This document shows, piece by piece, positions 9,901 to 18,759 of a DNA stretch of 39,709 nucleotides (the first letter of the stretch is position 1; each line of letters starts with the position of its first letter). This DNA is from Perkinsus marinus ATCC 50983 (lineage: Eukaryota > Perkinsozoa > Perkinsida > Perkinsidae). Under the pieces are notes generated by a model. The model ran no database searches, had not been told where the DNA came from, and saw only the letters and a list, made by a program, of their open reading frames with translations. The translations under genes were made by a program, and so were the position numbers. The DNA is taken from NCBI RefSeq assembly GCF_000006405.1, contig NW_003214886.1, positions 181,120-220,828 on the forward strand, written 5' to 3'.

Positions 9901-11675
9901 AAACAACGACATCATGGATAGGGGAAAAGTTGAGGGAACGGCTTACGTCTTGCCGCTTCCTGTCTGCCCATAGCAAAAAATGCATCTGCACAAATTGATT
10001 GAAAATAAGGCAAATGACCTCTACCGAGGAACGAACCTCGATCGTACGAGAGAGAACCGAACACACTACCACTACGCCACTTACCCATTATGGCCCTCCA
10101 TGCAACTGTTCAAGACAGGCAGTGCAACATGTTTGAATGCCTCCTCCTGGCTCACCTCCGAACCCATCACGCGATGGAACGGGAAAGTGTATCTGCGGTC
10201 AGAAGCAGAACTCAGTCAACTGACTTCCTTTTCCGAATTAATTATTTTACAAGCTGAACTTCATCAGAACAGACCACCCTAACATCCCTCGTTCAAAAAC
10301 GATTAAAAAGCCCTAAAGAATCATCTGCTATTGTCAGCAAACTCCCATATCCACAAGTAGACGCAATTAGTATAACCTCGCTGTTTTCAATCAATACTTC
10401 CCCAGGCTATTCTCAGATCCTTCTTACCAAATTTCCACACAATCTCGAATATAATAGTCAATAAACTACGGCAACTAGTGAGGCTCCAACCCTTTTACGT
10501 GTCTCTTCCTGTTGCCACCTCCCGCGACGTTGTTCCTGGACTGCAATCTGGCAAGGATATACTCAGCCTAGTTCAACTACACTTTTCCAATGAATCACTC
10601 TCGACTCGATTCACCCTACCATAACTTTCACACCTACTGCATGAGTGATAACGCTCTATTTCAAGTGGTACAACTTCACGAAATTCCGCAAAAACGCGGA
10701 TGAAACTGCCTTGTGCAGAAAACAGATAATTCGGACGAGCCCCACATCGGGATCGTCATATCGTGGAAACAATCGTAATTGTGTCACCGCCTTTTACCTT
10801 CCTCACACCTCATCCTAAGGAGTCCACCTAGACTTCTATTCGCACCACGATCCGGAGAGGTAGCGGCCATTAACCCATCTATGTCGTTGTCTCTAGTTAC
10901 GATTTCGAAGCTGCAACGACAGCTTCAATGATCGAGCAACTTTATATATTGAATCGAAAAGGCGGATTTTCAGCACAATGAGTTCATGAATAAACACGAA
11001 TACACATCCTGACGAATCGTCAGAATATCTTCTCAAAGAAAGGCGATTTCAAGCGCGCCTCCTCCTGGAGAAGAATCGCGATTTGCGTCCAATTCCCAAC
11101 CTAAACCGCTCATCGCTCCGTAGACGAACTGGAATATAGCAACAACGATTCTCGGATACATTAAGCACATTAAGAGATTCGCATATATATCCGCTTGTGT
11201 TCATTCAGCCAATAAGTTCTCCAACTAATGTTTGATGATGGGACGATGAAGACGCTGTTCTGTTATATGTTGATAATTGTGCGTCTGCGTGCTACTTTTG
11301 CACGCAGACACAAGTTCTGGCACAGATCCTCTACCCATCGTACGTTGTTGAACAATTATACACGACTCAATGGTATAATTAGCCCGAAGGTGCTCACTGA
11401 AATCCCCTAGGCTCACGCCTGAGTCCACGTTCCGCTGGCACCCGAAGAGGTCTGAGCCTCGCAAACGTTCGTAAAGGCTTTCGCCGGAGTTCACTCGGGG
11501 AATGAGGTTCCTCAACCTAATCAAACACCATCGTTCTCCAGTACATCAATACCATTTTGTTACTACTACTCCTACTACTAACTATTACTACTATGGAAAG
11601 ATCATCAACAGATTCTGGTAAGGATCCCGCTGCTGTCGACACCTCCACGCTAACTCCTGGAAAATTCGTCGGCAT
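941..11675 (-). CDS. Kinesin-9 (KIF6/KIF9-type) motor protein, ~23 exons
   Basis: This is a microtubule motor of the kinesin-9 class, which in other flagellates works in the axoneme. Exons in transcript order (plus-strand coordinates): 11592-11675, 11398-11516, 10809-10910, 10085-10192, 9947-9985, 9780-9897, 9634-9729, 9227-9331, 8252-8332, 7906-8013, 6876-7001, 6697-6828, 6041-6155, 5578-5692, 4698-4776, 4414-4512, 3114-3211, 2616-2741, 2327-2464, 1925-2192, 1601-1713, 1401-1499, 941-1136. All introns are GT-AG, every junction keeps phase, and the total is 2664 bp (887 codons plus stop). The motor motifs are listed in the next entry. The first exon and the ATG at 11675 are the weakest part: a 75-bp intron joins a plausible leader to the exon encoding FARLRP. 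The last six exons are supported by phase but not by a family motif, so a separate 3' gene is possible though less likely. Confidence 0.85.
1731..1752 (-). repeat. Shared intron motif AGCGGAGCGAAGCG, copy 1
   Basis: On the minus strand TAGCGGAGCGAAGCG is followed by a T-rich run and the 3' splice site CAG at 1714. The same motif lies at 5726-5746 and 6838-6858, each time in a kinesin intron, in the same orientation and close to the acceptor. See findings. Confidence 0.7.
1893..1924 (-). repeat. tRNA-like T-arm / B-box relic
   Basis: On the minus strand CTCGGGTTCAAATCCTGAC forms a good T stem and loop. It is followed by an acceptor-like half ending in GCA and a T-run. No matching 5' acceptor strand or D arm is visible, so this is not a functional tRNA. 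It starts a few bases inside the intron whose donor GTAGGT begins at 1924. It may be a tRNA-derived SINE relic. Confidence 0.4.
2884..2922 (+). repeat. MITE copy 1, head fragment
   Basis: TGGAGTCTCACCCGTGATATG opens the same element as the full copies, but the match stops after about 40 bases. It sits directly beside copy 2, inside a kinesin intron. Confidence 0.65.
2927..3030 (+). repeat. MITE copy 2, eroded 3' end
   Basis: Starts TGGAGTTTCATCCGTGATATG and continues through the shared core (TTTCACGACTACTGCAT, then CGCGAATATCGCGTTTTTCAC). The terminal repeat at the right end has decayed. Confidence 0.75.
3331..3382 (-). repeat. MITE copy 3, partial
   Basis: Reverse-oriented half element: TGTTTCACGCGTTTTACGTG and GAAGTGGCGTAATACTTC match the right half of the family. 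The left half is missing. Confidence 0.65.
3517..3577 (+). repeat. MITE copy 4, right half
   Basis: Contains GCGTTTTTCACG, ATTACGCCACTTCACGTG and AAACGGGTGAAA, which is the right half of the family in plus orientation. Confidence 0.7.
3741..3868 (-). repeat. MITE copy 5, full length
   Basis: About 128 bp, minus orientation. It is bounded by TGGAGTTTCACCCGT at one end and GTGAAACTCCA at the other, so the terminal inverted repeats are visible. The core holds a CGCGATATTCGCG palindrome. It has no coding capacity and lies within a kinesin intron. Confidence 0.85.
3993..4116 (+). repeat. MITE copy 6, near full length
   Basis: Starts TGGAGTTTCACCCGTGATAT, shares the CACGACTACTGCATAGC core and ends in a diverged right terminus (CACGTAAAACGTTTGAAG). 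Confidence 0.8.
4258..4330 (-). repeat. tRNA-like relic
   Basis: The minus strand reads a D-arm-like GATCTGGTTAAGATC, then a 5-bp stem TCAGG/CCTGA around an 8-base loop, then CCCGGGTTCAATTCTCGAGCC with a GCCCGGCA 3' end. The 5' acceptor strand does not pair with the 3' end, the anticodon loop has the wrong size and one T-stem pair is broken. I therefore call a tRNA pseudogene or SINE head rather than a working tRNA. It is intronic in the kinesin gene. Confidence 0.45.
4967..5089 (+). repeat. MITE copy 7, full length with perfect ends
   Basis: This 123-bp element begins TGGAGTTTCACCCGT and ends ACGGGTGAAACTCCA, a perfect 15-bp terminal inverted repeat. It is the best reference copy of the family. 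A target-site duplication is not obvious. Confidence 0.9.
5500..5590 (+). repeat. tRNA-like T-arm relic overlapping a splice donor
   Basis: CCAGGTTCGATCCCTG is a B-box/T-arm-like sequence followed by CACCTTGCA. The kinesin donor (minus strand GTGCAG, from 5577) lies inside this 3' part. No complete cloverleaf can be drawn. Confidence 0.35.
5726..5746 (-). repeat. Shared intron motif AGCGGAGCGAAGCG, copy 2
   Basis: The minus strand reads TAGCGGAGCGAAGCGATTTTT, 33 bases upstream of the acceptor of kinesin exon 5578-5692. See copy 1 and findings. Confidence 0.75.
5795..5865 (+). repeat. tRNA-like T-arm relic
   Basis: GCAGGTTCGATCCCTG is a good T arm. The flanks TAGCAAC and GTTGCGA pair at six of seven positions, like an acceptor stem, but the D and anticodon arms are unrecognisable and the body is several bases short. 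It lies within a kinesin intron. Confidence 0.4.
6838..6858 (-). repeat. Shared intron motif AGCGGAGCGAAGCG, copy 3
   Basis: The minus strand reads TAGCGGAGCGAAGCGATTTTT inside a 47-bp intron (6829-6875), nine bases from the acceptor. The motif makes up nearly half of that intron. Confidence 0.8.
7096..7130. repeat. Perfect 15-bp hairpin
   Basis: GTGTTATATACCCCC, a 5-base loop GTCAC, then the exact reverse complement. It is followed at once by a second G+C-rich palindrome (CACGGG...CCCGTG, to about 7144) and preceded by the AT palindrome TATAACACGTTATA. It is intronic in the kinesin gene (intron 7002-7905). Confidence 0.85.
10020..10095 (-). repeat. tRNA-like A-box/B-box module filling a small intron
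   Basis: The kinesin intron 9986-10084 begins GTAAGTGGCGTAGTGGTAG, which contains a match to the tRNA A box (TGGCNNAGTGG). About 45 bases on it carries GAGGTTCGTTCCTC, a B-box-like arm that lacks one loop base. The acceptor strands do not pair. It looks like a tRNA-derived module that now forms most of an intron. Confidence 0.4.
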
Positions 11676-12757
11676 ATCCACAGAGCCACTTGACCAATAC
11701 GACCTCCCTATAACCAATATTAACTCAATCGCCCATGTGTGACAGAAGTTCGTAATGCATTCCCAACTACAAAGATTTGACCTCACACTCAGCTGAGTCA
11801 ACCTTGTGAATGTCCCTATAAAGGTACGCTGATAACACCCTTGCCGCTCAGACCTGAAAAAAATGAAAGTGGTACCGTTACAACAGGTGATTTCGCGTGG
11901 TGCATACGTGCGTGCGTGCGTGTAGAATTAATTGAGTTAACTATCAAGCGTCGAAAGGCATCAGATGGATCAACCGAGTCCTCGATGTGCTAAGGCTCGG
12001 GAAAACGCGAAGAGCATTAGATAATGTGCATAAATCAGGGGAAGAAGTCTATCTCGCTGATCGAAGTTCGATCATAACCGGGGACTCGTATCAGGATAGA
12101 GTTTGGTGCGCGGTTCCAGATCGTTGGTCGTCAAAGAGCAATCATGAGGCATGAAACTTTCAACCGCGCGAACGACGACCGCAGTTCAAAATCATTGTAT
12201 CTCTACAGCGACCAGTATTTCCCCACTTCCCAGTCAAAGAGTGCGGACTAAGTGAGCTCCGCCCCTTCCTCACGAAAAACAGTAACCACGGACGATGATG
12301 TCGAGGGAGTGCAGCGAGTCGCTGCAAAGTGACCAAAGTGTATGAGAACAGTGTACATCGTCAGTGGCGATGCCAGCGACTAATCCGTAAAAACAAAATA
12401 GTGAACTAGTATGCGCGTGTATGTTCGAGCGCTCGAGAGCGCATCTAGTTCAGCCACTGAACTCCAGCTCGCGCGGCTGAGTTTGATCCTCCGGCCGTTC
12501 AATAAACTTTGCTCTGTGCGATTCTGGAATCGTTTCTGAAAATAGATTTTGAAAATCGTTTCCGACTTGGCGTTTAATATACACGAATTTGAAATGTCAG
12601 AGACGATTTCAAAAACGATTGTACATTCCTTCCAACAAACACGATTTTGATCAACGATTTCAAAAGTAATCCCAGAAATGAGAAAAATGAATCCGCAGTG
12701 CGGGTGCGAACGCCCAGGATATGCGCATCTAAGACTGTCAGCCGTTTCAATGAACCA
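11676..12757. other. No gene recognised; repeated AACGATTT words
   Basis: No supported ORF. 12520-12670 has repeated AATCGTTTC/GACGATTTC words in both orientations, and a short TGCG run lies near 11903. This is the region upstream of the proposed kinesin start and may include its promoter, but I see no recognisable element. Confidence 0.4.
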
Positions 12758-12889
12758 CTATTGCAACTGGAGATTGAAGTTCCTCAATGAGGAATCCTCA
12801 TCGCTTTGTTCGATGAGAGTCTCATCATGAGACTGAGTAATAGCCAAAAACCGCTCACTCCCGTGCGCTAGTCCAGAAAGGACTTTAAT

Positions 12890-13385
12890 GGAGAAAGACG
12901 ACGCATCGAGTTGGACGATACTGTCCTCTCTCCTCTCCCTCCGAGGAGAGAGCTTGTCAAGCGCAAAGCTGTCGATCAGCACCATGGGGAGTCTGCTCCC
13001 AAAAGATGGTGGAGAAAAATCTCTCACTTCCGTGTGACAGACTAGTACGGACTCTAATAAAGTAAGGTGTCGTATCGAGCCGGACGATCCTGTACTTCCA
13101 CCGCTACAGTCGGGAAGAGGACTCACTAAGCATACTGCTGCTGATCAGCACGAGGAGGAGTCTGCTGCCAATAGTGACGGAAATTTGGTATCAGGTAACC
13201 AGCCACGGCATTTCATTATAGATCAGGAAGCTGAGCCCTGTGCCGCTCCTGTTACTGAGCAGTGCGCTCTCTATCCGAGCTTATGTGACCATCACTGGGA
13301 GCACCTACAGCCTCAGATACCATCGCCTGGCGTCTCGCGTTCAGGTTCCTCGGCGCATAGCCTCGAGACTTGCCGGTTTCTGTGA
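12890..13385 (+). pseudogene. Degenerate coding repeat upstream of the transposase relic
   Basis: Two diverged copies of a module about 169 bp apart (near 12902 and 13071) encode similar peptides: RIELDDTVLSPLP...DQHHGESA and RIEPDDPVLPPLQ...DQHEEESA. They lie in different frames with stops between them, so this is decayed coding sequence. The second copy runs open to 13385. It may be the N-terminal part of the neighbouring transposon or an unrelated relic. Confidence 0.35.
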
Positions 13386-13797
13386 TGAAATGGAGGGCGA
13401 AGCAACGATTCTTAGCCTAGAAGACCAATCTACCAGCAGCGGGTCCCAAGCACGAAGCTCCAGCAGCAGCGAGATGCTGAGCGACAGCAGAGAGTTCACC
13501 AAGCAGACGAGATGTTAGCGGATCTGAGCCTCCACAACCCACTAGACGACATCTCCTGGAAGAACATCTACTGCAAGAACCACCTCGCCAGCCGCTGGGT
13601 GCTCAAGCGATATTAAGAAGGCGTCCGTAGTGGGTCAGAGGTGACAAAGGAATCGCTGGTGCAGAATCATTCTGCCAGAATGTTAGCGACCTGCTAGAGG
13701 CGAATTCACGCAGTATGCGCCGATGGTGCACCGAGTATGAGCTCGATAGAGCCATAGCGGGAAGCAAGCGAGGGAAGATAGGGAGTCATTCAGTCCT

Positions 13798-15110
13798 ATG
13801 CATGATACGGGTTGCGACAACTTCCGGGAGAAGCTGAAGAGCTTCATCGAAGATAACTCCCTGGGAGGTGCGGGAAAACCCAACCTCTCCATCCGGAGGA
13901 CAACTGAGTGGGTGAATGAGGCCCTTGGGCTACAGAAAGATGGAACCTACTCGCAGCGAACAGTTGGGGACTGGATGCCCTTCCTCGGGTTCGACATCGT
14001 TCTCGTAAAGAAGACCTTGTATGTTGATGGCCACGTGAGGGAAGAACGTTTTGGGAAGCAGTTGGACAACCTAGTACCGAAGCTCCTCACTATAGATGAC
14101 GTCGTCATCATGACGATACTGTGGACGTTCAACCCAACTTTGCGGCCGAGAAAATTTTGATATCGCAGGATGAGAAAATTCACCATAGAAATGACGTTCT
14201 ACGTCGCTATTGGTCGGACAAGAGCTTCTCCAACCTGCTCACCAAGTCGCAGGGCAGGACGATAATGACTACTGACTTCTTGTCGGAGATTTACGGGTTC
14301 GTCAAGTACAACGCATGTGATCCCCTTGTACTAGGGGAAAAGACAGGCTCAGTAGTCGATGTCCCTACCGATGGGTATTACAATAGTAAGCGCTGTCAAG
14401 TTTATTTTCAAGAGTGTAGCGAGGCCGTTGAAGGGCTCACAGCTTCTGATGGTCAAAGGCTTCTTTCTAACTGATCGGAGTCCGATCCATTGCAAGTTTG
14501 CTGGAGACGCCCTTAATGCCCGAACGATGAATGTCAAGCCTGGTGGAGGGCAAGTTGCCTTAGGCAACCCAAGATGCGTGATATTTGGTCCTTATCGAAC
14601 GAAAGTAGAAAGGCGCAGAGCATGGTATTCCCTTCTATCCCTCCAGTGTATCGCGGCCTCCCTAAGGGTCCACGGGAGGCTTGTAGAGAGAGATTTGGAG
14701 CAGAGGCCATCTCCGGGAAGCGACATGAGGATCTGGTGGGGCTGTTGTCGGCTTGCGAAGACTTCAAGAACCAGGCGACTATCCTTGAAGATCAGGCCGC
14801 AGAGAGGGGACGTAGTGATATTTGGCGTCAGGTTTCATCCGGAGCTGGCGGCGCCAGTTCCAAAGAAGGTCTCCAAAACTTTAGGATTATCGAAAAGATC
14901 CAAAGACAGAGTGGAGGGAGCCCAAGATGCTGAAGACCTTACAATCGAGTTGATTTGCAAGCACTTCAGTCGTGCTGATCCCGGATCAGTGATCCGAAGT
15001 CTTCGGATCAGCACGCGAGTATCTCGCACTCTATCGAGAAGGAAAATCACTGAATGAGATTGAGAAGCGGAAGCACAGAGGCGCAGCTCCGGGCCTTCGG
15101 TTGTCCCCCA
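13798..15110 (+). pseudogene. Decayed DDE transposase (IS630/Tc1-mariner-like)
   Basis: Consecutive open pieces in different frames read as one DDE transposase of a type common in protists and fungi. 13798-14157 gives a helix-turn-helix-like SIRRTTEWVNEALGL and then LYVDGHVREE. 14121-14474 gives ILISQDEKIHHRND (first acidic motif) and GRTIMTTDFLSE. About 14359-14575 gives LTDRSPIHCKFAGDALNART and MNVKPGG (second acidic motif). About 14640-14800 gives RGLPKGPREACRERFGAEAI and EDLVGLLSACEDFKNQ, and about 14820-14860 gives a FHPEL remnant where NPIE with the third catalytic residue is expected but absent. At least three frameshifts break the frame, so the protein is dead. Terminal inverted repeats were not found. 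Confidence 0.75.
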
Positions 15111-16033
15111 CCCGGTCACGCAAGGGAAAATATCCGAGAAATCGTTTAGGCTGATCTTTTCTTTTCAGCAACGCTTCTTATACTTCCTAAGCTTTTGGTT
15201 GGGTCAATTCAAATTCAACTTTCCAGATTCTGGTAGTCGTAGGATGCTGGAAGTTTCGCCTAGTACCACCACATCGGTGAATTTCACCAAATTCACAAAT
15301 TTTTACAAATTTTTCAAAAATGGGAGAAAAAAATTTGTTTCCGTGAATTTCGTTTGTGATTTATTTTAACAATATAAGTGTTAGGAGAGCCTATATACAA
15401 AAGTTCAGCTCATTTTGAGCTTCGGGTAAAAAGTTATGCCGGTGACATGAAACGGACTCTATAGATTGCGCGTACTGTACACCTTCAGAGAACAGCGTTC
15501 AACCAGCGGCATGCGAATCTGATCCACTCCCAAAACAATTCAACCCGAACACTTAGCCCTTCAGGCACCACGGTTGGTGGTACCTGCAGGGCTAAGGCAA
15601 ACAAGTGATATAAAAAGAGAAATAACTGAGGAGATCTTAGTAATGGCGTAGGTTGCGAAGTGACACGATGAAAGCCATGGGACAGGGAGACAGTAGCGTA
15701 CACGATCATGCGTTCATGATCACGCCGTCTCAATTGCGTGTTACACACCTCCGAACCCCCCTTCTCCTTCCCTCGGTGTTAATTAATCTGAATTCTCTGA
15801 GAAAAACTGCACAGTCATAATTTTTGTTGTACCGAATTCATCAAGTGAGAGATTTTCAGTTCAGTGTAGTTCCTGGAAGTTGTTTGCGAGTCAGGTGACC
15901 TTCTGATAGAAGTTCACCAGTGACATGAGACTATTAAGAGTTGAAGCTATTGCCATTGCTCAACTGTTGAACTGCCGACTCGACTCGTCTGAGAATGAAG
16001 GTAGCCCATTCTTAGGATATTATCTATCTATCA
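15111..16033. other. Non-coding stretch with two hairpins
   Basis: No supported gene. 15270-15365 is A/T-rich (CAAATTTTT words). An imperfect hairpin with arms of about 20 bases lies at 15552-15595 (CTTAGCCCT...AGGGCTAAG). A short perfect one, GATCATGCGTTCATGATC, lies near 15703. The last part must contain the promoter of the GNAT gene. Confidence 0.5.
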
Positions 16034-17191
16034 ATGATGCTCCTCGCGGCGAGGACCTTGCTTCCTTGCTGTCTAGCCTACTCTCTCGTGGTGGCAGGAG
16101 GTCTCTTGACGAACTCATCGTCGAGGCAATACGGTCTGCGCTCGCTCAATGACGTAGTTTACCGCAAATATAAGAAGGGGGATAACATGTCCCTCATTCC
16201 ACTGATGTCACTCCGTTGTGACATCTTCCGCTGTTGGGTCGCGGTGACCAGCGGAGATCAGGTAAGGATTTTCTCAGCTTCTCAATCGTACGGTACGATC
16301 CGTACCCAAGGAGAGTAGCCATGTGTTCTAGCAAGTCTATACAAGTCTCAATCAAGCGGCATCTGTATCGCTGCTGAATTCTCTCTTCGTCCGGGTTGAA
16401 CAAGAGCGTGATACGGGTCGATCGTGTCCATAATTTGTAACCAACACTAACCAGTTTCAACAGTCAGCCAGTAAAATCGTGATCGCGTCATTAGCGTTAG
16501 TCACAAATTGATTGACAGTCAATAGATCAGTGTTCCGACATCGCTTTTCAGAAAGTGGTTGGCGTGGTGGAGATGGTCATTCCTAAAGAATTCGTTTCTC
16601 GTTCTATCAAAGCGGCAATCAATCGTCACAGGTGGGTACAACTCACTGAGAAGAGGTTTGATGTTGGAGAGCTGATGTTCTGTGAATTTGTTCCTCCCAA
16701 TTTTCCTTTTACAGGCCAGAACACAGCAAGAAGAAACCGGATAGAATCATTGGCTATATTCGCAATGTGCGCTGCAAAGCATCACCTGGCGGACATTCCT
16801 CCTACATTCAGGTACATGTTGCGGAATCTTGGAGAAACAAAGGAATCGGATCGAACCTCCTACCACACGTGTTCGAAGATGTGAGGCTAGCGGGAATCTC
16901 TCTTGAAAGAGTTGTTCTCGGATGGAAGCATTAAACATAGCTGCTATGTCATAGCATGCTCAGAGCATCAGTCGTTTGCTTTTCAGCTTCCTACAGACTA
17001 TCCCAAGTGGGATGCCGTCTACTTGGTGGTGGAGTTTTCGAATAAGGCTGCGATTCATCTGTATGGAAAAACAGGATTTATCAAAATATTAGGTGAGTTT
17101 CTCTGTTTGACTCGGGGTCCATACTGCGGATCATACGTGATCATACTAAGAACATGCAGTACTTACACGGGACATGCTCTTGAGCAGATGA
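16034..17191 (+). CDS. GNAT-family N-acetyltransferase, five exons, with hydrophobic leader
   Basis: It is predicted to move an acetyl group from acetyl-CoA to an unknown amine. Exons: 16034-16261, 16552-16631, 16715-16880, 16987-17092, 17160-17191. All introns are GT-AG (290, 83, 106 and 67 bp) with T-rich acceptors, and the join is 612 bp (203 codons plus stop) in perfect phase. The core reads VYRKYKKGDN, CWVAVTSGDQ-KVVGVVEM, YIQVHVAESWRNKGIGSNLL (motif A, with the RxxGxG loop RNKGIG at about 143-148) and NKAAIHLYGKTGF (motif B, about 177-189). These are GNAT hallmarks in the right order. The first 25 residues (MMLLAARTLLPCCLAYSLVV...) look like a signal peptide or the first half of a plastid-targeting leader, followed by a Ser/Arg-rich stretch. 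An upstream in-frame stop supports the ATG. Substrate and compartment are unknown. Confidence 0.85.
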
Positions 17192-17621
17192 TTAGCTTGC
17201 AAGTTTGCAATATGTCGGTAAGTCATTCCTAACGTCGCCATCCTTAGAAACTCCTGACAACTTTCTCGTCTACGCGCGCTACAACTTGAGCTAGCTCCTC
17301 CGAACTATGAGGCACCTATTTCAAGATGTCAATGGAAAAGTTTTGAGGATCGTAGGTTGTTGACTATCAGCGCTAGTCAATGGTCAGCAAACTTTTACTG
17401 ATAACCGCTCATGGCCGGTATTCTGATTCAATTGTGCGGACCATCCATTTATTCTCTTTTCGTACCCGATATCCTTGCGTTCAATCATAATGAGCACGCG
17501 TGTTCGATACACGGTGCTTCGCAGCGAAACTTTAGCTCGGCCAGCAGGTCACCTCGGTTAGTGGCCGGTAGTCGCTTCCATTGCGCATAATAAGCGCATA
17601 TTCTCATCATCCTGGGGTTCT
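17192..17621. other. Intergenic, convergent genes
   Basis: Lies between the end of the GNAT gene and the end of the minus-strand ORF. I see no gene or clear signal in it. Confidence 0.5.
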
Positions 17622-18077
17622 CTATCTTAAACCTACTCCTGTTTTACGATCAACTAGCGCTTGTGGACAGCCGTATATTGTCAATCGATTCATCCTCGTA
17701 GGCGACGACTCTGTTGCAGCAACAGTGTTGCTGATCTGAGCTTGTGAAGCCTGTTGTCCACACATCGCCTCCTCACCAGGTTTATCTTGTTGTTGGTTGT
17801 CTCGGGCTCGGAGTGGCATTATTTCACTCTGTAAGTACGGCCATGCATCATGCATGACCTTACTTCCCACTTGGTAGTACTCGGGAAGATCTATGAATTC
17901 CGAGGCATCGAACGCGCAAATTAAGCCAAAATAAGGCTGATCCTCTCCTGAAAGTGCCTCATATGTCTTCAACCTTTTTCTCAATCTCTTTTTGTAAGCT
18001 GTTTGATGCCGAGCATTGGGTTCCCGACTCCGTTTTAGTGCCATTTTGTGTGAACAACAATTTTGCAGTCGGATCAT
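17622..18077 (-). CDS. Hypothetical protein, basic N-terminus
   Basis: A single open frame of 151 codons. The first in-frame ATG is at 18077, and a second (MALKRSRE) at about 18041 may be the real start. Residues 12-40 are rich in Lys/Arg (KRSREPNARHQTAYKKRLRK), like a nuclear or nucleic-acid-binding segment. The middle is acidic and aromatic and the end is Gln/Ser/Thr-rich. There is no recognised domain, signal peptide or membrane segment. It converges on the GNAT gene. It could be real or one exon of a larger gene. Confidence 0.4.
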   Translation of the reverse strand: MIRLQNCCSHKMALKRSREPNARHQTAYKKRLRKRLKTYEALSGEDQPYFGLICAFDASEFIDLPEYYQVGSKVMHDAWPYLQSEIMPLRARDNQQQDKPGEEAMCGQQASQAQISNTVAATESSPTRMNRLTIYGCPQALVDRKTGVGLR

Positions 18078-18369
18078 TGCTCAAAAGTTATTCGGCCCAT
18101 TTAGTTGTTATTGACGGGATAATCAGATCTCCATAGATTCTTGCCTAATTAAACGAGTGAGGACTGTACGCTCTTCAGAGGCAAGTCCCGAAGGTCTCAC
18201 ACTCTTCAGAGACAAGGTCGCTAATTTTAGTGACGTACATTACCTTGTAAACCAACGACCTAACTGTACAATATAATGAGAAGAATAAATGCTATAGACC
18301 GATTCAATCCTGGAAATACCATTAAGATAAGATTGAATTTCAATCCAAGCGAAAGTTTAACAAGTATAC

Positions 18370-18745
18370 GAAGCACTGTTGGAGAGAAAAGTCAACCTCC
18401 AGACTCGGAGTTTGGAGTTTGAAACTCCAAAACGCGATCGAACAGACTCTTTCCGGAGCTTCGCTCCGATACAGCCGTCGAACGTACAGTTGTTTACAGT
18501 TCCTTGTGGTCGCCTGAGAGAGGGAGCTCACTACATCGTCAATCAGCTCGTTCAACAGACGAGATTTGCTGGGACTTCACCACACAAGAAGAGATCGCTG
18601 CTGAACTCGCTAGCGACTCGCTATAGTGCTCTCGGAGAGCAAAACTCACCTACAGGACACATCACTCCATGCCAGAGCACCAACGTCGCTGGTTGGGTTG
18701 CCCGAGTGCACTCGTCAATGACGACTGACCCAGTCTGACTGAGTC
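18370..18745 (-). pseudogene. UPF1-like helicase fragment (motifs II-III), duplicate copy
   Basis: This matches 26870-27165 of the intact helicase gene, including the exon with VVIDECTRATQPATLV (motif II), the following intron with its GTGAGTTTTGC donor, and part of the next exon. The Gly-Asp of motif III and the downstream frame are damaged. It joins at its left end to a perfect TTTGGAGTTTG/AAACTCCAAA palindrome (18411-18431) that is absent from the intact copy. It is a relic of a third array unit whose 3' half is missing. Confidence 0.7.
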
Positions 18746-18759
18746 GAATGTGAGGTCGA

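Larger units (their letters stand above)
6697..11516 (-). other. Kinesin motor domain exons with catalytic motifs
   Basis: In protein order I read FARLRPLR (first strand), YTFPFHRVMGSE and GHNG, then the P-loop YGQTGSGKT (GQTGSGKT at about residues 144-151, exon 9947-9985), TYTMSGGEGYAERGIIPR, VSYLEVYNENAYDLL, an EDENGEIVLRNLSLH segment typical of KIF6/9, switch I as NMASSRSH (about 268-275, exon 8252-8332) and switch II as LVDLAGSER (about 305-311, exon 7906-8013). EAKYINRSLHFLEQVI, VPYRNSLLTSVLRDSLAGN and CRFAQR follow. The EAKYIN...LEQVI and SVLRDSL...NCMT wording is characteristic of the kinesin-9 family rather than conventional kinesin. All nucleotide-binding residues appear intact, so an active ATPase is expected. 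Confidence 0.9.

Noticed and set aside
1893-10095. Functional tRNA genes
   Set aside because: Every candidate lacks a pairing acceptor stem or a proper anticodon loop, so I list them only as tRNA-like relics.
10623-10760. Possible second kinesin N-terminal exon (IRVFAEFREVVPLE)
   Set aside because: The resemblance to the kinesin first strand is superficial. The exons at 11398-11516 and 10809-10910 fit in phase and leave no room for it.
15925-16152. Plus-strand ORF of 75 codons beginning MRLLRVEA
   Set aside because: It overlaps GNAT exon 1 in another frame, and the GNAT frame is supported by family motifs and splice phase.
16682-16714. 33-bp intron option within the GNAT gene
   Set aside because: The 83-bp intron 16632-16714 restores the GNAT frame, while the short option leaves an unrelated peptide.
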